Part shown: positions 51,801 to 63,930 of the stretch, in pieces
Position numbering within the stretch: the stretch's first letter is position 1
How the letters are laid out: each line of letters opens with the position of its first letter
Source of the DNA: Syngnathus acus
Lineage: Eukaryota > Chordata > Actinopteri > Syngnathiformes > Syngnathidae
DNA length: 64,000 nt
NCBI RefSeq assembly: GCF_901709675.1
Contig: NC_051097.1
Span: 8,348,039-8,412,038 of the forward strand
Direction: 5' to 3'
Made by a program: the position numbers and the translations under genes
Notes under the pieces: model-generated
Database searches by the model: none
What the model saw: the letters and a program-made list of their open reading frames with translations, nothing else
What the model was told of the DNA's origin: nothing

Positions 51801-54800
51801 AGGGAGGTGTTATAAGATGAATTTTAAATAAAATTAAAACGTTTTTGCAGCAGTTTGTGAATATATTTAAGCTGTTTTAATTATGTTCAAACTGTTAAAA
51901 ATAAATTACAAATATTTGGGGCAGGGGTCAATTCCTCAATTACAGTGATCATATTGCTTTATTATTGAAGACGCAGGCTCTATCTTCCAGCGTATTTAAG
52001 GTTCCAGTGGGGCGAGGTTCTCTTTGATTTGGAATCAATGGCCACAGTGGAAAGAGTGATTTATGTCACGCACAACCAGAAGACAAGTGCAGCACCTGTC
52101 TGCACTTCATCAGCATCTTGAGGCTTTTGTGCTTCAGCTGTCAGTAAGAAGGCCAAAAGGCTTACCGAATGGGAATTGGCACTCCTTCATTTTTTTCCCT
52201 AAAATGATTTTTCCAGATGGCGTGTTTTCAAAAGTCGCCAAATTTTGCTTGAGTAAAACACGTCCGTGCCAGACTTAACATTTCCTCATTTAATGGTCCA
52301 AAGTAGAGGACATGGAGGAGTGTTCCCTTTTAGTTCCCATAACGTGGTGTGCAACAATGACTTTAGTAAGTGGGTGAAAGTGTTTTGTAAACATGCAGGA
52401 CGGGAGGGTCAACGGCACGCGCCCAGACTGGGCTAAAGGTAAAAATGTCAACAGATTCTTTCCACATGCGAGCAAAAAAAAATTGGGGGAGCTGAAGGTT
52501 AGTGGCTAAATTAAGAGATGGGTCATATCAGTAATGGCACAACTGCATCGGTCACGCTTTGTTGTTGCGTGTCGGCCCTTTTGATAAGTCTGAAATGTAT
52601 CTCGTAAATGTTGTCGTTTCGCAAGGAGTGTCATAAATATTCCGGAGAGCAGGAAAAAAATATTTTCCTGGCTTTGTCATGTGGGTTTGATTTCTAACCT
52701 TCATCTAGGCCAAAGCTTCTTTTTTTTTTTTTTTTTTTTTTTTACACTTTTTGTGTAGGCGAGTAGATTAATAATGGCCCTCTGGTGTGTTTAGAAGACC
52801 AAAACCGAAATTCTCACGAACGGCGTACCTGCAAAGGTCCGGGGTGAAGATATAAATGCGCTCGTTTTTTTTCAGGAGGGGATGGAAGGCGCTTCCGTCA
52901 GACCCGTTGATGCTGTTGCTCTGGTTGGAGTTCCAGAAGGTCAGCTGACTGTAAAACAACGATATAGCGGTTTTGTGGAAGTAAATTGGAGCGAATTGTT
53001 TGATATCAATCTGAAAGAACAAACGCTACAGATGATAATGAGGGTCACCATGGAGCTATTACGCTAGCAAGCTAACTCTGTCCTCAGAGCTGAGGGCAAA
53101 AACATGCAGACACAAAAGAAACTCATAAACAAGCATCTGCATCTATTTAGAGTAGAAAACAGTTGAGTCAAGGAATATTTTCAAGAGTGAAGTTTCTGGC
53201 TAAAGAAAAGTAAGAGAGGAATGCGTTACCTTTGACCTTTCCATGTTTCCACTCGGCCGTAATCCAAATAATTCTGCTCCCCCGTGTGAAAGATGAATTC
53301 CCCGTCGTTGCTTCCATTTTTCTGAGGGGGGGGGGGGGGGGGGGTGAGTTTAGATGTTCTGTATTTTCTCAAATATTGGCAATCATCATGCACTTGACAA
53401 TAATTGCCTCACACGTGAAAATATTATGTGTTGTCCGTTTAAAACTGTTTTTACGGTGTACATACTGTGATGCATAATGCTTTAATGCACTTTTCCGCTG
53501 TTCATTTACGTCGGAAAAACACGAAAAAAATATTGTGGGTGAGACTGGAAAATTAGCTTTTTTTTTTCCCCCGACTATATTACAATTTAATATTCAATTA
53601 TTTTTCAAGATCCTCTGTGTATTTTTTTTAACTCACGCAATGTGAGATTTAATACAGCTAAATGTTTAGCTCTCATAGGTTACGCAAAAATGACACAAAT
53701 CAAAATGTACATTTGTTAACTACCTTATACATAAGCCCAAACGTGGTCTCGACTTCGGGCTTGGACACAGCGACCCGAGTCAGCAGGGGGTCCTCGTAGC
53801 CCCACAGCAATTCGTCCACGGTGCGAGTGGTGAACAGTTCACTCTTAACGGAGGTCATCATCACGGACAAGGCCGTGGCTTTCCAGTAGCTGTCTTTCAC
53901 TTTGTTCATCACCGCCTTACACACAAAGAAGGAGAGAATCTTGGAAGGACCGATGCTAGCGACCCGTTTTTGTTGTTATTGTTTCCTTACCCAGGCAGGG
54001 ATGTTAACAGTGGTGATGTTATCCATCGTCGGGTCACCGACAGACTTGTCTCTCAGAAACACAAAGCTTTTAGTGTTGTATCCCGACACCATTTTGCCGT
54101 CGTTCACCATGGTCACGTTGTCCTTGTAGCGGTACTCCCTGTGCGTGATACAAAAAAAAAAACCTCAATCTTGATTTGTATTGTCTGTCTCACCTTCAGA
54201 AAGTCTTGACTTGGTATCTGGCAAACTCAGGCTTGGTCTAAACTTTCTCTCAATTCATTGACTTGTTCTCACACTGTCTCCGTCTTGTCCTCTGAAGTCG
54301 CTGGACTCAAAGTCTTGGTCTTAACTCTACAATACCTTTTCTCTTCAAAGTCTTGCTCTGGACTTGGTCATGACTCTTCAAAGTCTTTGTCTTGACCCAA
54401 TCCTAACTCGACCTTGACCTTCACCTGGCATGGTGTTGCTCTGAACTCCAGGAGGCAAAATGTCCGTTTCAAGGTCAGTCCTTGAACTACACTAACAACC
54501 AATCTTGAGGTGGGACTAGATTTATATGGTTCAGATAACATAATATATCTTTTAGAAGTAGAATGGAGCAAGAACATTTTTAAGTCTCGGAGCCCACCTG
54601 TACGTGTAGGGCCCGACCTGGTTGACGACCGGCTTTTTCCCGGCGAGGAACTCAGCCGCGTTGGTGACGTTGAAGAAGAAGTACTCCATATAGACGGGAG
54701 GAGGGGGTCTCTTCCATGGCTCAAACACTCGGCTACCCTCCACCAAAACAATTTCCTGTTAAGAAAGTTCCATGACAAATAGAATATTAGAAAGAATAAC

Positions 54801-57166
54801 TTCAAAAGTGCATGGCTAGGCATCACAGGACGGATTGAAATTTCAAGTGACAACATTTTAAAGTTCAGACGAGGCGGCGGCACGTTCGAGTCTGGCTGGT
54901 GTGTTCCTAACAAAAACAGGCCAGAGAACAAAAACATCTTAGGGGGGCCGCGGAGGGGCGCCACTGTCTGACAAGAGCATTGGCCGTGCACATGAATGGT
55001 ATTAGCGGAGACCCCTCCATAGTTCCATTGTCAGCCCGTTGCCATTGACGACGGGCACTCACTGACAGATCATGTGATTCATAAGGCCGGACTCCTAATG
55101 GTTGCGCGGGACTGGAACCTTAATGATCCGGACTGCATTCCTCAGGCCTGAGCCCCATAAGCAGCCACCCCGAAGCCAAACTCTTTCCCAGTTTGCAAAC
55201 GCTTTGTGGACAACCATCCCGACGATGCACCGCAGGGAACTTTTGAGGAATTGAAAAACACAGGGAAGGCGAGAAGGAAGGGAAGAAGAAAGTTTGGGGA
55301 AGGGTGGGGGGGGGGGATTAGTATGTCTTCCAACAACACATGAGGTGGAGATCTCAGTTTGGCCTAATTGTGTCAGTTTTGTTCAAAGTAGTGTAAATTA
55401 ACCCCAAAAAGGAGAGCGCGTCAAAGTGCTTCTATTCTACTCGTCCCCAGACAGACGTTTACAAAGTGGTCAAGGACAATAAAGCTGTCACCTTGGATTG
55501 AGGAGGGCAAAGCGTGCTACCCTTTCATGCTTTTTTTTTTTTTTCCTTTCACCGGACAATTCAACATGGCCGACCTCCCAGCATGCGACATGAAATAGTG
55601 TATGGAAAACAGGAACAGAGAAGCTCTCTCATGTTAGCCACTCCCCGATTTGAAAACACATGGAGCAGGTGAATAAGCAAATAGGCACGCTGTTTTTACT
55701 TTGATGTCCAGACGGGAGGAAAAACAACGGGCGTGAATAACGCACAGCCAGAGGATATTTTTTGAGGAACAATAGAACGTAAAGAATGTTTACCATTGAC
55801 TATTGTCTTGGCTTCCATTGAAATCATTTTCTGGCAGTATTATTAGATAACAATGGTGTCAGGATTAATCGGCGACAAATCGACTAGCAAATTAATCGGA
55901 TTTTGATCATCAAATCATCGTTTTGGAGCTATTTTCGACGCACGCTTGTCCAAATGTTTTACACGGTGCCACCTGCCTGCCTCAGCAATGCGTCACCGAA
56001 GAGCCAAGGCGAGTATCGGGTTTCACTGCTTCTGCATGCATCTAATTTGTGAGAATTCAAGGGCGTAATGCCAAAATATACCAGTTGTTAAGTCAGAATC
56101 AAGAAGTGAAAGCCTTCTTTGTTGACCACAACAGCCAGATGCACTGATCTATATTTCCAACTTCAATTATTTTTTGTGATGATCATGTAAGAATGTATTG
56201 TACTTAATAACCACACTCAGGTCCATATCAGAACCCACTTCCCTATTTCCATCGTTATCACCATCCTGACGGAAAAGGGGAGAAAAAAAAGCGAGATTGG
56301 AATCTGTGCCTTGCCAAGGAATTTCTTTCAACTTTAAAGATTAAGATATGACTGTTTGCTTTCATGTGCCACTTTAATGACACTCAAGTTCCAGAAATGG
56401 GCATAAACATTACTTGTGAGAAGACAGAATCAAGTGCTATTTGCTAACACCTCCAAAATGAGTCAAAAGTGATGACTGCTGACATTTTCGGAGACATCAT
56501 TCACATTTTCCTCTTCTCATGTGCAAAAAAAAAATGACCACCAAAGTCCCACAAAAGTTCATCCCGAGCAATTTGCAATTTTCATACTGATTCGGAAGCA
56601 CCCGAAAAATGCCACACCCTAAAATGACCTCTCTCTCGCTCTCTCTATGGCAGATCTAAAATATACATTTGCTTTTGTAACTTTTTGCAGAACTATTTGC
56701 TTGAAAAATCCTCTTTCATGTATTGAGTAAATATTACACTTGTTTTTTTGAAAGGTGTCTACAGCTTCCTCAGCTGGATAAATAAAAGTTATATAAATAA
56801 ACGTATTTTATTTTTAAAAGAAAAAGAAAACTTGCAGCATGACTCTCACATGCATTAACTTATTACAACCTTGGCTTTGAGTGTTTGCCCTTTTTTTTTT
56901 TGTGCTTATCACACTCTTGGCAAGTGGCGCACAATCCCCACCATTGTCACCGGTTCACTGTCATCCGCTGTGCGCTCAGCGGAAGTGCAACGCTGCGCTA
57001 AGCAATCATGCAAAAAAGCGGCTGAGACTTTTATCTTGCTTACCTTCTTGAGACGGTTGTGCATCAGCTTGCGGAAAGCTTGCGAAGCGGTTAGGCTGAT
57101 GCCCAAGATGATTAGGATGGCGCTGATGACGCCCACCGCGTAAATAGCGCACGACCTCCGCGTCAT
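48893..57166 (-). CDS. scarb2: Class B scavenger receptor, SCARB2/LIMP-2-like
   Basis: Exons: 57044-57166, 54598-54755, 53991-54138, 53724-53915, 53230-53321, 52829-52948, 50883-51061, 50128-50246, 49821-49894, 49686-49737, 49432-49584 and 48893-49003. The total is 1521 nt, or 506 residues (human SCARB2 478). The topology is that of the CD36 family: an N-terminal span at about 7-30, a large lumenal domain with many sequons (NVT, NIT, NGS, NQS, NVS, NNT, NES), a C-terminal span at about 443-464, and a cytosolic tail. VYMEYFFFNVTNAAEFL, VGPYTYREYRYKDN and RTVDELLWGY fit LIMP-2 best. ENPANEGFC recalls CD36, so a fish-specific scarb2 paralogue is possible. LIMP-2 carries glucocerebrosidase to lysosomes. 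The tail here lacks the APLI-type dileucine signal and has SYSPV and SYIGL instead. All introns are GT-AG; intron 1 is about 2.3 kb. Confidence 0.85.
49246..49320 (+). repeat. Dispersed repeat, copy 2
   Basis: CACTGGCAGAGCTAGAGGG through GGTGCCAGGCCAGATTG matches the copy at 4521-4610 in the same orientation. It sits in the last intron of the scarb2-like gene. Confidence 0.6.
52720..52743. repeat. Poly-T run of about 24
   Basis: Uninterrupted T run in scarb2-like intron sequence, about 85 bp outside exon 6. Confidence 0.9.
53326..53344. repeat. G19 homopolymer (C19 on the gene strand)
   Basis: Nineteen G in a row on the plus strand. On the gene strand this C19 is the polypyrimidine tract directly before the exon 5 acceptor TCAG. 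Confidence 0.9.
54756..57043 (-). other. scarb2-like intron 1
   Basis: About 2.3 kb of intron with a G-run at about 55309-55317 and a T-run near 55530. No nested gene is seen. Confidence 0.6.
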
Positions 57167-57520
57167 GCTCGCAAGTGGAGACGTCCAAAAAAAAAGTTCG
57201 ATACCTTTTAAAAACTGTCTCTTTAAAAAAAAAAAAAGTTACCCGTCAAAGTTTCTGCAAGTTTTGCAACTTCCTAACTAGTGCAGTTATTGAGTCACCG
57301 ACGAGGATCTGTGTAACGGCAAACAGACTTGAGAGCGCCTTCTTCAAAGTGGCTTCAATAAAAGCCCAAGCCACTCTTATTTGTATGGCGGGCAGGGTCT
57401 GGTTTGCCGAGCGCTCATTGGCTACACGAGAACGCGCGAGAGAGTCGTGAGCGCGTTTGGTGTTTCCAACCCACGGTTGCCCCCCTCTTGCTACGCCCCC
57501 CCCCCCCCCCAACCTAAACA
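57167..57520 (-). promoter_or_regulatory. Upstream region of the scarb2-like gene
   Basis: GC-richer than its surroundings. ATTGG at 57417-57421 reads CCAAT on the gene strand, about 250 bp before the start codon. A C-run lies at 57496-57510. There is no clear TATA box. Confidence 0.35.
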
Positions 57521-57529
57521 AAGCCAAGA

Positions 57530-60500
57530 GGGGCTTCTTGTGTTGTTACTCACTACAAGGAATTTACTCACACTCTTTCTACATAACTTTAATTAGGTTA
57601 AAGGGAAACGAAGTGAAACTTGTGACCTTAGGTGCTTCATTTTTTTTTTTATGCCTGTATGACTTATCTTGTGAGTGATGAGAATCATAACTTTTATGAA
57701 AGTTAAGATATGATTATTGTACTTAAAGGTGACAGGACACAGTCCTGAGGTGACCCAGTCCACATGGAGCTATGATACTTGACTCACTGGGCTCTGTTCC
57801 CAGTCATTGGCAAATCATACCAGCTAGGACTGTAGAGATAGAAAAAAGGAAGTGAGAAAAAAGTCATCCCCAAAAATAAATATTTGAAAAGTGCCCACCC
57901 AGAAAAACAAATATTTAAGTAGAGAGGTTCAGCATAATACAATTTGCTCTACTTCACACAGCTCAACTGACACACAAATACCCCTTCAGGGTCATGTGAT
58001 TTGAATAAAAGTTCATAGTTTCATGTGCAGGCGGCACGTTTGCAAATAATGCGGCATCCTAACGATAAATGTAAACTAGTGAACGCCTCGGCCGAGGCGT
58101 TTTCATCTGCTGACCTAAAAATAGACTATAAGGAAGCATTGCCATTGTGTCGCAGAGTCTGTGTTACAAGAACAAATTTTGATCATGGTAAGAATTAAAG
58201 TTCAATTTGTCTGCAAGATAAAGTGTATTTTTCTAAAGAGATGTTTTTAAAAATATACTGTGTTTGTCGAGCTATATTTAGCTTTGAGCTCAATGTCTGG
58301 AGAGGCTAACTATAGTGGGAAAGTCCGGGATCGTGAGATTGTCGAACACAGCAAGGCCACTGACCTGCCAAAAGGCTAAAAGGTCTCAAATCAAAGGCTA
58401 CTGCTCGATATGCATCTCGACCACTTGGGGGCAGTGTAATTAAGACATAAAAATAACACACGAAGAAGACTTTCACTATCAATTCACTAAGCTGCACTAG
58501 TATTTGTCATTTTTCGGATGAAGTATTTACAATATATGCTCTTGAGTGGTTTTATATTGTCTGTCTACATGTGTTGCTCCATTGTCGGTGTTCAAACTGA
58601 CTTGAAAGGCAAATCGACATCACTGTTGTATTCTATTAGGACAAAAGTTTTAATTATATTTCATAAATCTAGTTTTTACATTCAAAAATGTGATATGACA
58701 AGATTTTTTTCCCCAAAGCAAAATATTACAAATAGAATTGTTACAGTTGTTGTAATAGTTGACTTGCACAATTTTTTTCTTCTATTGTGACATTTTCTGC
58801 TACAGTTATGACCTCATACTTGCAATTGGACTTGGTTCTCGTTTCAGTTTGACTTATTCCTCCAAGTTCTGCCTTCTCCAATCCTTTTTTTTATAACTTT
58901 GTCTTAATTCTCTGATGCTTTCCCCTGCACTCTTATTGCTATTGTTTGTTTTAGCACGGCCCAAATTCTTCCCCTTTGTAAAAGTGATCTGTAACGTGGG
59001 AAACTCCAAAGTGTTTTGTGTGCGACAGAACACAATAGTAGTTGCCAGTCAAAACATCCTTTTTTTTTTTTCAATTTATATCTTCCCTAGAAAGTGCTTG
59101 GAAAACTTTTCTTGTTATCAGCCCGGCAGTAGAAACTCTTCCCAAGGAAATCAAACAACAAGCGTACTCACCCTTTGAAAACAATCACGTCAACTATCGT
59201 AAATGTCTTTATTCTATTTCATCCATACTTTTATTTTGTTTTGTGGCTCAATACAATCCATCTCCCTTTGTCTACGATGGGCCATCCCAGTACAGGATGT
59301 ATCATAATCTTGGCTGCACTCTCGTATGCCGGTGTTTCCCTCCCACAGTTTGAGGATGTCGTTTAAGAAGCCTCGATGAGGAAAACACCAGCACATTCTG
59401 CATCCGTTGCTGAAGATGATGCCAACACACACCGGTGCCTCGAATTCTTTTCAAAGGTTTCAAGTGTGAATAATACGCATTTGTGGGAAGTAAAGTATCT
59501 GGAGACGCTGATAGCTTCTCTCGCGTGGACATTTTGTCCTGATGATGTCTTTCAAACAGGTGGTCTCCCCCCCGACCCTCATTGTTTGCAAGACGTCTGT
59601 GTTTCCAATTAGGCACGCCTACTTCATGTATGACCGATTGTTCGGCTCGGGCTCGGAACAATAACGCAAGTGTGTCAAAGTTTGCATCTGCTAATTTTGT
59701 CTCAGCGTCGATGGAAAAAATAGCAGCAGTCAAACAGGAGCCACGTTTAATAATGCAAATTGAATAAATATTCAATTTAATTGAATGAAACTTTATTCTA
59801 CTGACCTTTTCCCCCTAAAAAAATCACCCCAAATAAAATTCCATCTTCTGTCTTTAAAAAAATAATAATCTGGATTTAGAGTTTAGATTACATAGTACTT
59901 TTAATGTGACACATTATTCGCAAAAGAATATGACTAATTTAATTCTGGAAACTTTAAAGATTTTTTTGTTGGATACAGGAAACTCATCTTAAAGTTTTCA
60001 TAGTATTTAAGTATTTACAATTTTTAAAAAATATTTTTTGCCTCATATTTGTTTGTCGAGACATTTCATACCAGTGTTCAGGTTTTTTATTTTGACAAGT
60101 GATGGTACATAGTCAGTGTTTTTATTCACAGCATGGTGACCCGTCTTCATGCTTCTCAGGACCTTATGTTTACATGGAAACTTGACTTCCTGGCTGTGAT
60201 ATTACCGGGAAGGTCTTGCAACTTTGCTCCGTGCATGACATTGTTGCGATCTCTCTCGGGGAACAATTCCATTGTGTTTCCTTAGTTGCAAAAATGTGGC
60301 TGCTGTCCTATGCAATGCGTTGGAGATTTTACTGTCTCTTTGATTTCTTATCTATTTACGGGGGTCATAATAACGTGCATTTTGTAAATCATTAAAAATG
60401 GATTCTGGGGTCTCCCAAGGATTAATAACTATAGCACAACACACACTTTTTACTGCCTTGACAACTTTGGCAACCAAGTGTGCCTCTTAGAAGTAGATAA

Positions 60501-60690
60501 AGTTTAAGTAATCCAAGTGCAGTTATGGTACAAGGCCAGTAGAGGGCGGCACAGATTTAACAAGACAATGTGCTTTTGTTGGTTTCTTAGCGCTTGCTCA
60601 GATACTTTTCACTCAACTAAAATGCACAACATTTTATAACTTTTACATCATTTTAATTTATTTTTGACTGAAACGCAAAGACTTATGTGT
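57530..60690. other. Spacer between the scarb2-like gene and amacr
   Basis: About 3.1 kb, AT-rich, between divergent genes. Frames are short and not family-like, and I see no RNA gene. The right end is the amacr promoter region. Confidence 0.5.
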
Positions 60691-60699
60691 AGAATGTTG

Positions 60700-60812
60700 T
60701 TTTGATCACGTGACTGACGCGGAACGCCTCCCAACAATTGCCTTGTCACGTGATCAGTGATCAGCGATTCAACTCTTCCGGACGCTAATTTCACCGTAAA
60801 AACAAAGTGCAG
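60700..60812 (+). promoter_or_regulatory. amacr promoter and probable non-coding exon 1
   Basis: Two CACGTG E-boxes sit 39 bp apart: TCACGTGAC at 60706-60714 and GTCACGTGAT at 60745-60754. Both have flanks favoured by USF, MITF and TFE factors. A likely untranslated exon ends AAAGTGCAG at 60812 before GTTAGC. The next acceptor, TTTTTGTTTTAG, ends at 61257, ten bases before the ATG, so the 5' UTR intron would be 60813-61257. Confidence 0.5.
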
Positions 60813-61267
60813 GTTAGCCTAACTTGTAATCTGTTTTTCCTTTTTGTAACGATAGAAATGTTTAAAGCGGTCGCATACTCGAGCGTCTGTTGATTATCGT
60901 GTTCATTGAACGTCGAAAAAAGTCTGTTCGCAGCAACTGTAACATTAACGCGTCACTTTGGACTTCAGACTAGTCTAAATGTCTGTGTTGTAGAACGAGC
61001 ACGCTAGCTTTGTTTTTAGCCATGGTGCGTTCAAGTAACCGCGGGCATCCAACTTTTCCCAAAAATGAGAAATAACGATAGTGTCCACTTTCTTCTCACT
61101 TTTCAATTTTCACTGTGGTTACTGGAAACCTTAAAGTTGATCCCACTTTAGGAGAACTTAACTTACTGTTCAGCATTCATTAATATTTTGTTATAATCAA
61201 GTAATAACTAACTCTGATGATATTAAAACTTAAGAAACCAACATATTTTTGTTTTAGTGTTTTCAAC

Positions 61268-63719
61268 ATGGCGTTGGCCGGAGTACGTGTGGTTGAGCTG
61301 GCGGGCCTTGCTCCAGCACCCTTCTGCGGAATGATCCTGGCCGACTTTGGCGCTAAGGTGATCCGTGTAGACCGCACGAAAGCCGGCGCCTCGATGGACA
61401 CGCAGGCTCGCGGCAAACGCTCAGTGGCCATCAACCTGAAGACCTCAGAGGGCGTCGCCCTGCTCCGTAAACTTTGCGTCCAGTCAGATGTCATCCTAGA
61501 GCCCTATCGCAAAGGTGGGACCACGAGAATCTTTACTGTAAATACTTTGAAATCGTGAACGACATTCCAGACCCACCCACTAAAGTACATGTTATGTTGT
61601 CTTAGGTGTGATGGAGAAACTCGGTCTTGGTCCAGAGGAGTTGCTAAAGGAAAATCCCGGTCTGGTCTACGCACGCCTTACGGGGTACGGACAAAGTGGA
61701 ATGTACGCCAAGGCGGCTGGCCATGACATCAACTACCTGGCCATGTCAGGTAAAAACACAAAAGCGAACCAATCAGTCTTTCACCACTGTAAAAATGACA
61801 AAAAGACTTTTCGATCGCAGTGTGTTTTTTGATTTATTGCCGCTCACAGGACTTTTATCCCGCCTGGGTCGTAGCGGAGAGAAGCCGTACGCGCCGCTGA
61901 ATCTCTTAGCTGACTTTGCAGGAGGCGGGCTCACCTGCGCTCTTGGCGTCGTCATGGCCTTGCTTGAGCAAACAAGGTCGGGGAAAGGGCAGATCATTGA
62001 CGCAAGCATGGTAAGCAAAGAGAGGTTGCTGCATAAATCAGTAGCTTTGAGATTTCTAGAAGGAGCCACACATGCTTGCACTCAGTAGGTAAAAGGTGCT
62101 ACAAATACAGGAAAGAAAATTAGTGCCATATCTTAACCCCACCAAGTGGCAGCATTAGAAAGTGGACTTAAAATGGAACCTAGGGGAACGCCACAATCTA
62201 AGAAGAAGCCAAAATAAAATACTTCATGCGAATGCTTAGTGATCATCAGAAAATCCTTAACAGTAACTGGTTGAAAACTAAATTAAGATTTTACCTAAAA
62301 CAGGTAACCTGCAAATATTCTATAATTAGTAGATTTGTAAAATTTTTGCAAATTTTAGCATCAATCAGTCAGTGCTTCTCTTTCAATTTTCGACCCCGAA
62401 AGCATCAAAATGTGTTTGACATTGACATGTTAATCTGCATTGCGCCGTGTAACTGAAAAGCCCTGTTATGACATGTCCCTTTCCCCTTGGCCATGCACTC
62501 AAGGAGCCCGCAATGGCGTTAATGGCGCCTTTCAAGTGTTAGAGACAAGCGAGTGCCCACCTTTTTTTTTTTTTTCCCTCATGTCCAATCTCAAAGAGCG
62601 TGGGTGTGTGTTGTCCATCAATCCACCGGGTCATTTCACGGCATTTTAACACTAGCATGGCATGTTACATTACAAATCATATTCAACAGGGAGGCTGCAA
62701 TGTCTTTTTTTTCTCCACTATATAGATTTTTTTTTTTTTTTTTACCCCCCTCCGGTTTTTGCGATTGTGCTGGTCCAACAATTGAATGAATTTAATTCTA
62801 TTCCTCTTTGCTTTACTATTGTCATCCATCACAATATTATAACTTGGCACAATTCATGGAGATGTAAATGACCTTTAAAAATAGACACCACTTACTACTA
62901 CTTTCCTGTTAGTAATCTACTGTGGACTTATCTAACCTACATCTTTTACAATTTCTGCTTCCAGGTGGAAGGCGCTGCCTACGTTGGCTCGTTCGTGTGG
63001 AAATCCCGCAGCCTCGGCATGTGGGATCGCCCTCGCGGGGAGAACATGTTAGACGCCGGCGCGCCTTTCTACGACACGTACCGTACGGCCGACGACAAAT
63101 ATGTGGCAGTGGGCGCCATTGAGCCGCAGTTTTACAGGCAACTGCTTCGAGGTTTGTTGATTTCGTGAAAAGTGTCGAGTGACTCATGACCTGCTATGTT
63201 TATATTTAAGTAGATATGCGAAATGTAATCGTCTGAGTTACTGCCACCTACAGGACTGGAGTGGAACATAACTTACAACATTTGGTGTTTTTTTTTTTCC
63301 CCCACTAAGGCTTGGAATTAGATGAGGAGCAGTTACCTCCACAGATGAGTTTCTCAGACTGGCCAGACCTCCGGCGAATCTTCTCTGAGCGTTTCGCTTC
63401 CAAGACTCAAGCGGAATGGTCGCAAATTTTCGACGGGACGGATGCCTGCGTGACGCCCGTGTTGTCGTTTGACCAGGTGAGCTCACACCCGCACAACAGT
63501 GAGAGGGCTTCCTTCGTGAAGGACTCTAGCGGTGAGGAAAGCCCCAGACCGGCCCCCCTCCTCTCCCGGACCCCCGCCGAGGCTTCCGTGGACCCTGGCC
63601 CGCTTATCGGAGAACACACCGTCGAAGTACTCAAGGAGTACGGGTACGAAACCTCGGAAATTGACAAAATGCTCTCTGCTGGTGTTGTGGAGTGCAATGG
63701 TGTCAGGGCTAAATTGTAA
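61268..63719 (+). CDS. amacr: Alpha-methylacyl-CoA racemase (AMACR)
   Basis: Exons are 61268-61514, 61606-61749, 61850-62010, 62965-63151 and 63310-63719. The total is 1149 nt, or 382 residues, equal to human. The enzyme interconverts R- and S-2-methylacyl-CoA esters, which lets pristanic acid and bile-acid intermediates enter beta-oxidation. It belongs to the CoA-transferase family III fold. The start [20 protein letters not shown] matches the family. Catalytic His122 (in [11 protein letters not shown]) and Asp152 (in [12 protein letters not shown]) fall at the same numbers as in human. The C terminus is RAKL, an acceptable PTS1 peroxisomal signal (human ends KASL). All introns are GT-AG; intron 3 is about 950 bp and rich in T-runs. 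Confidence 0.97.
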
Positions 63720-63930
63720 CGGGTAGCTTTTATTTTATCGGCTTAAGGGGGAGTCAGTAAATTGAAAGTCTGGTCTCATAATGAGGCGTAAGCGTAATAA
63801 TTAGTCTGTTAATTAATTTTGAAGGGAAGTACTTCGAGGCAATGCACTACTTTTTTGTGACTAGCAATTTGCTGTTCAAAAAAGGAAAAAGATACGGGAA
63901 AAAAGGAATAAAGTTGTCATTTGAAACTGA
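63720..63930 (+). other. amacr 3' UTR and poly(A) signal
   Basis: AATAAA at 63907-63912, about 190 nt after the stop. Confidence 0.6.

Noticed and set aside
54368-54991. 207-codon minus-strand open frame
   Set aside because: It reads scarb2-like exon 2 in the wrong frame and runs into introns on both sides. The correct frame is fixed by homology.
59042-59353. 103-codon plus-strand frame between scarb2-like and amacr
   Set aside because: It does not start at ATG, has a poly-Phe start from a T-run, shows no family likeness, and has no splice or poly(A) context.
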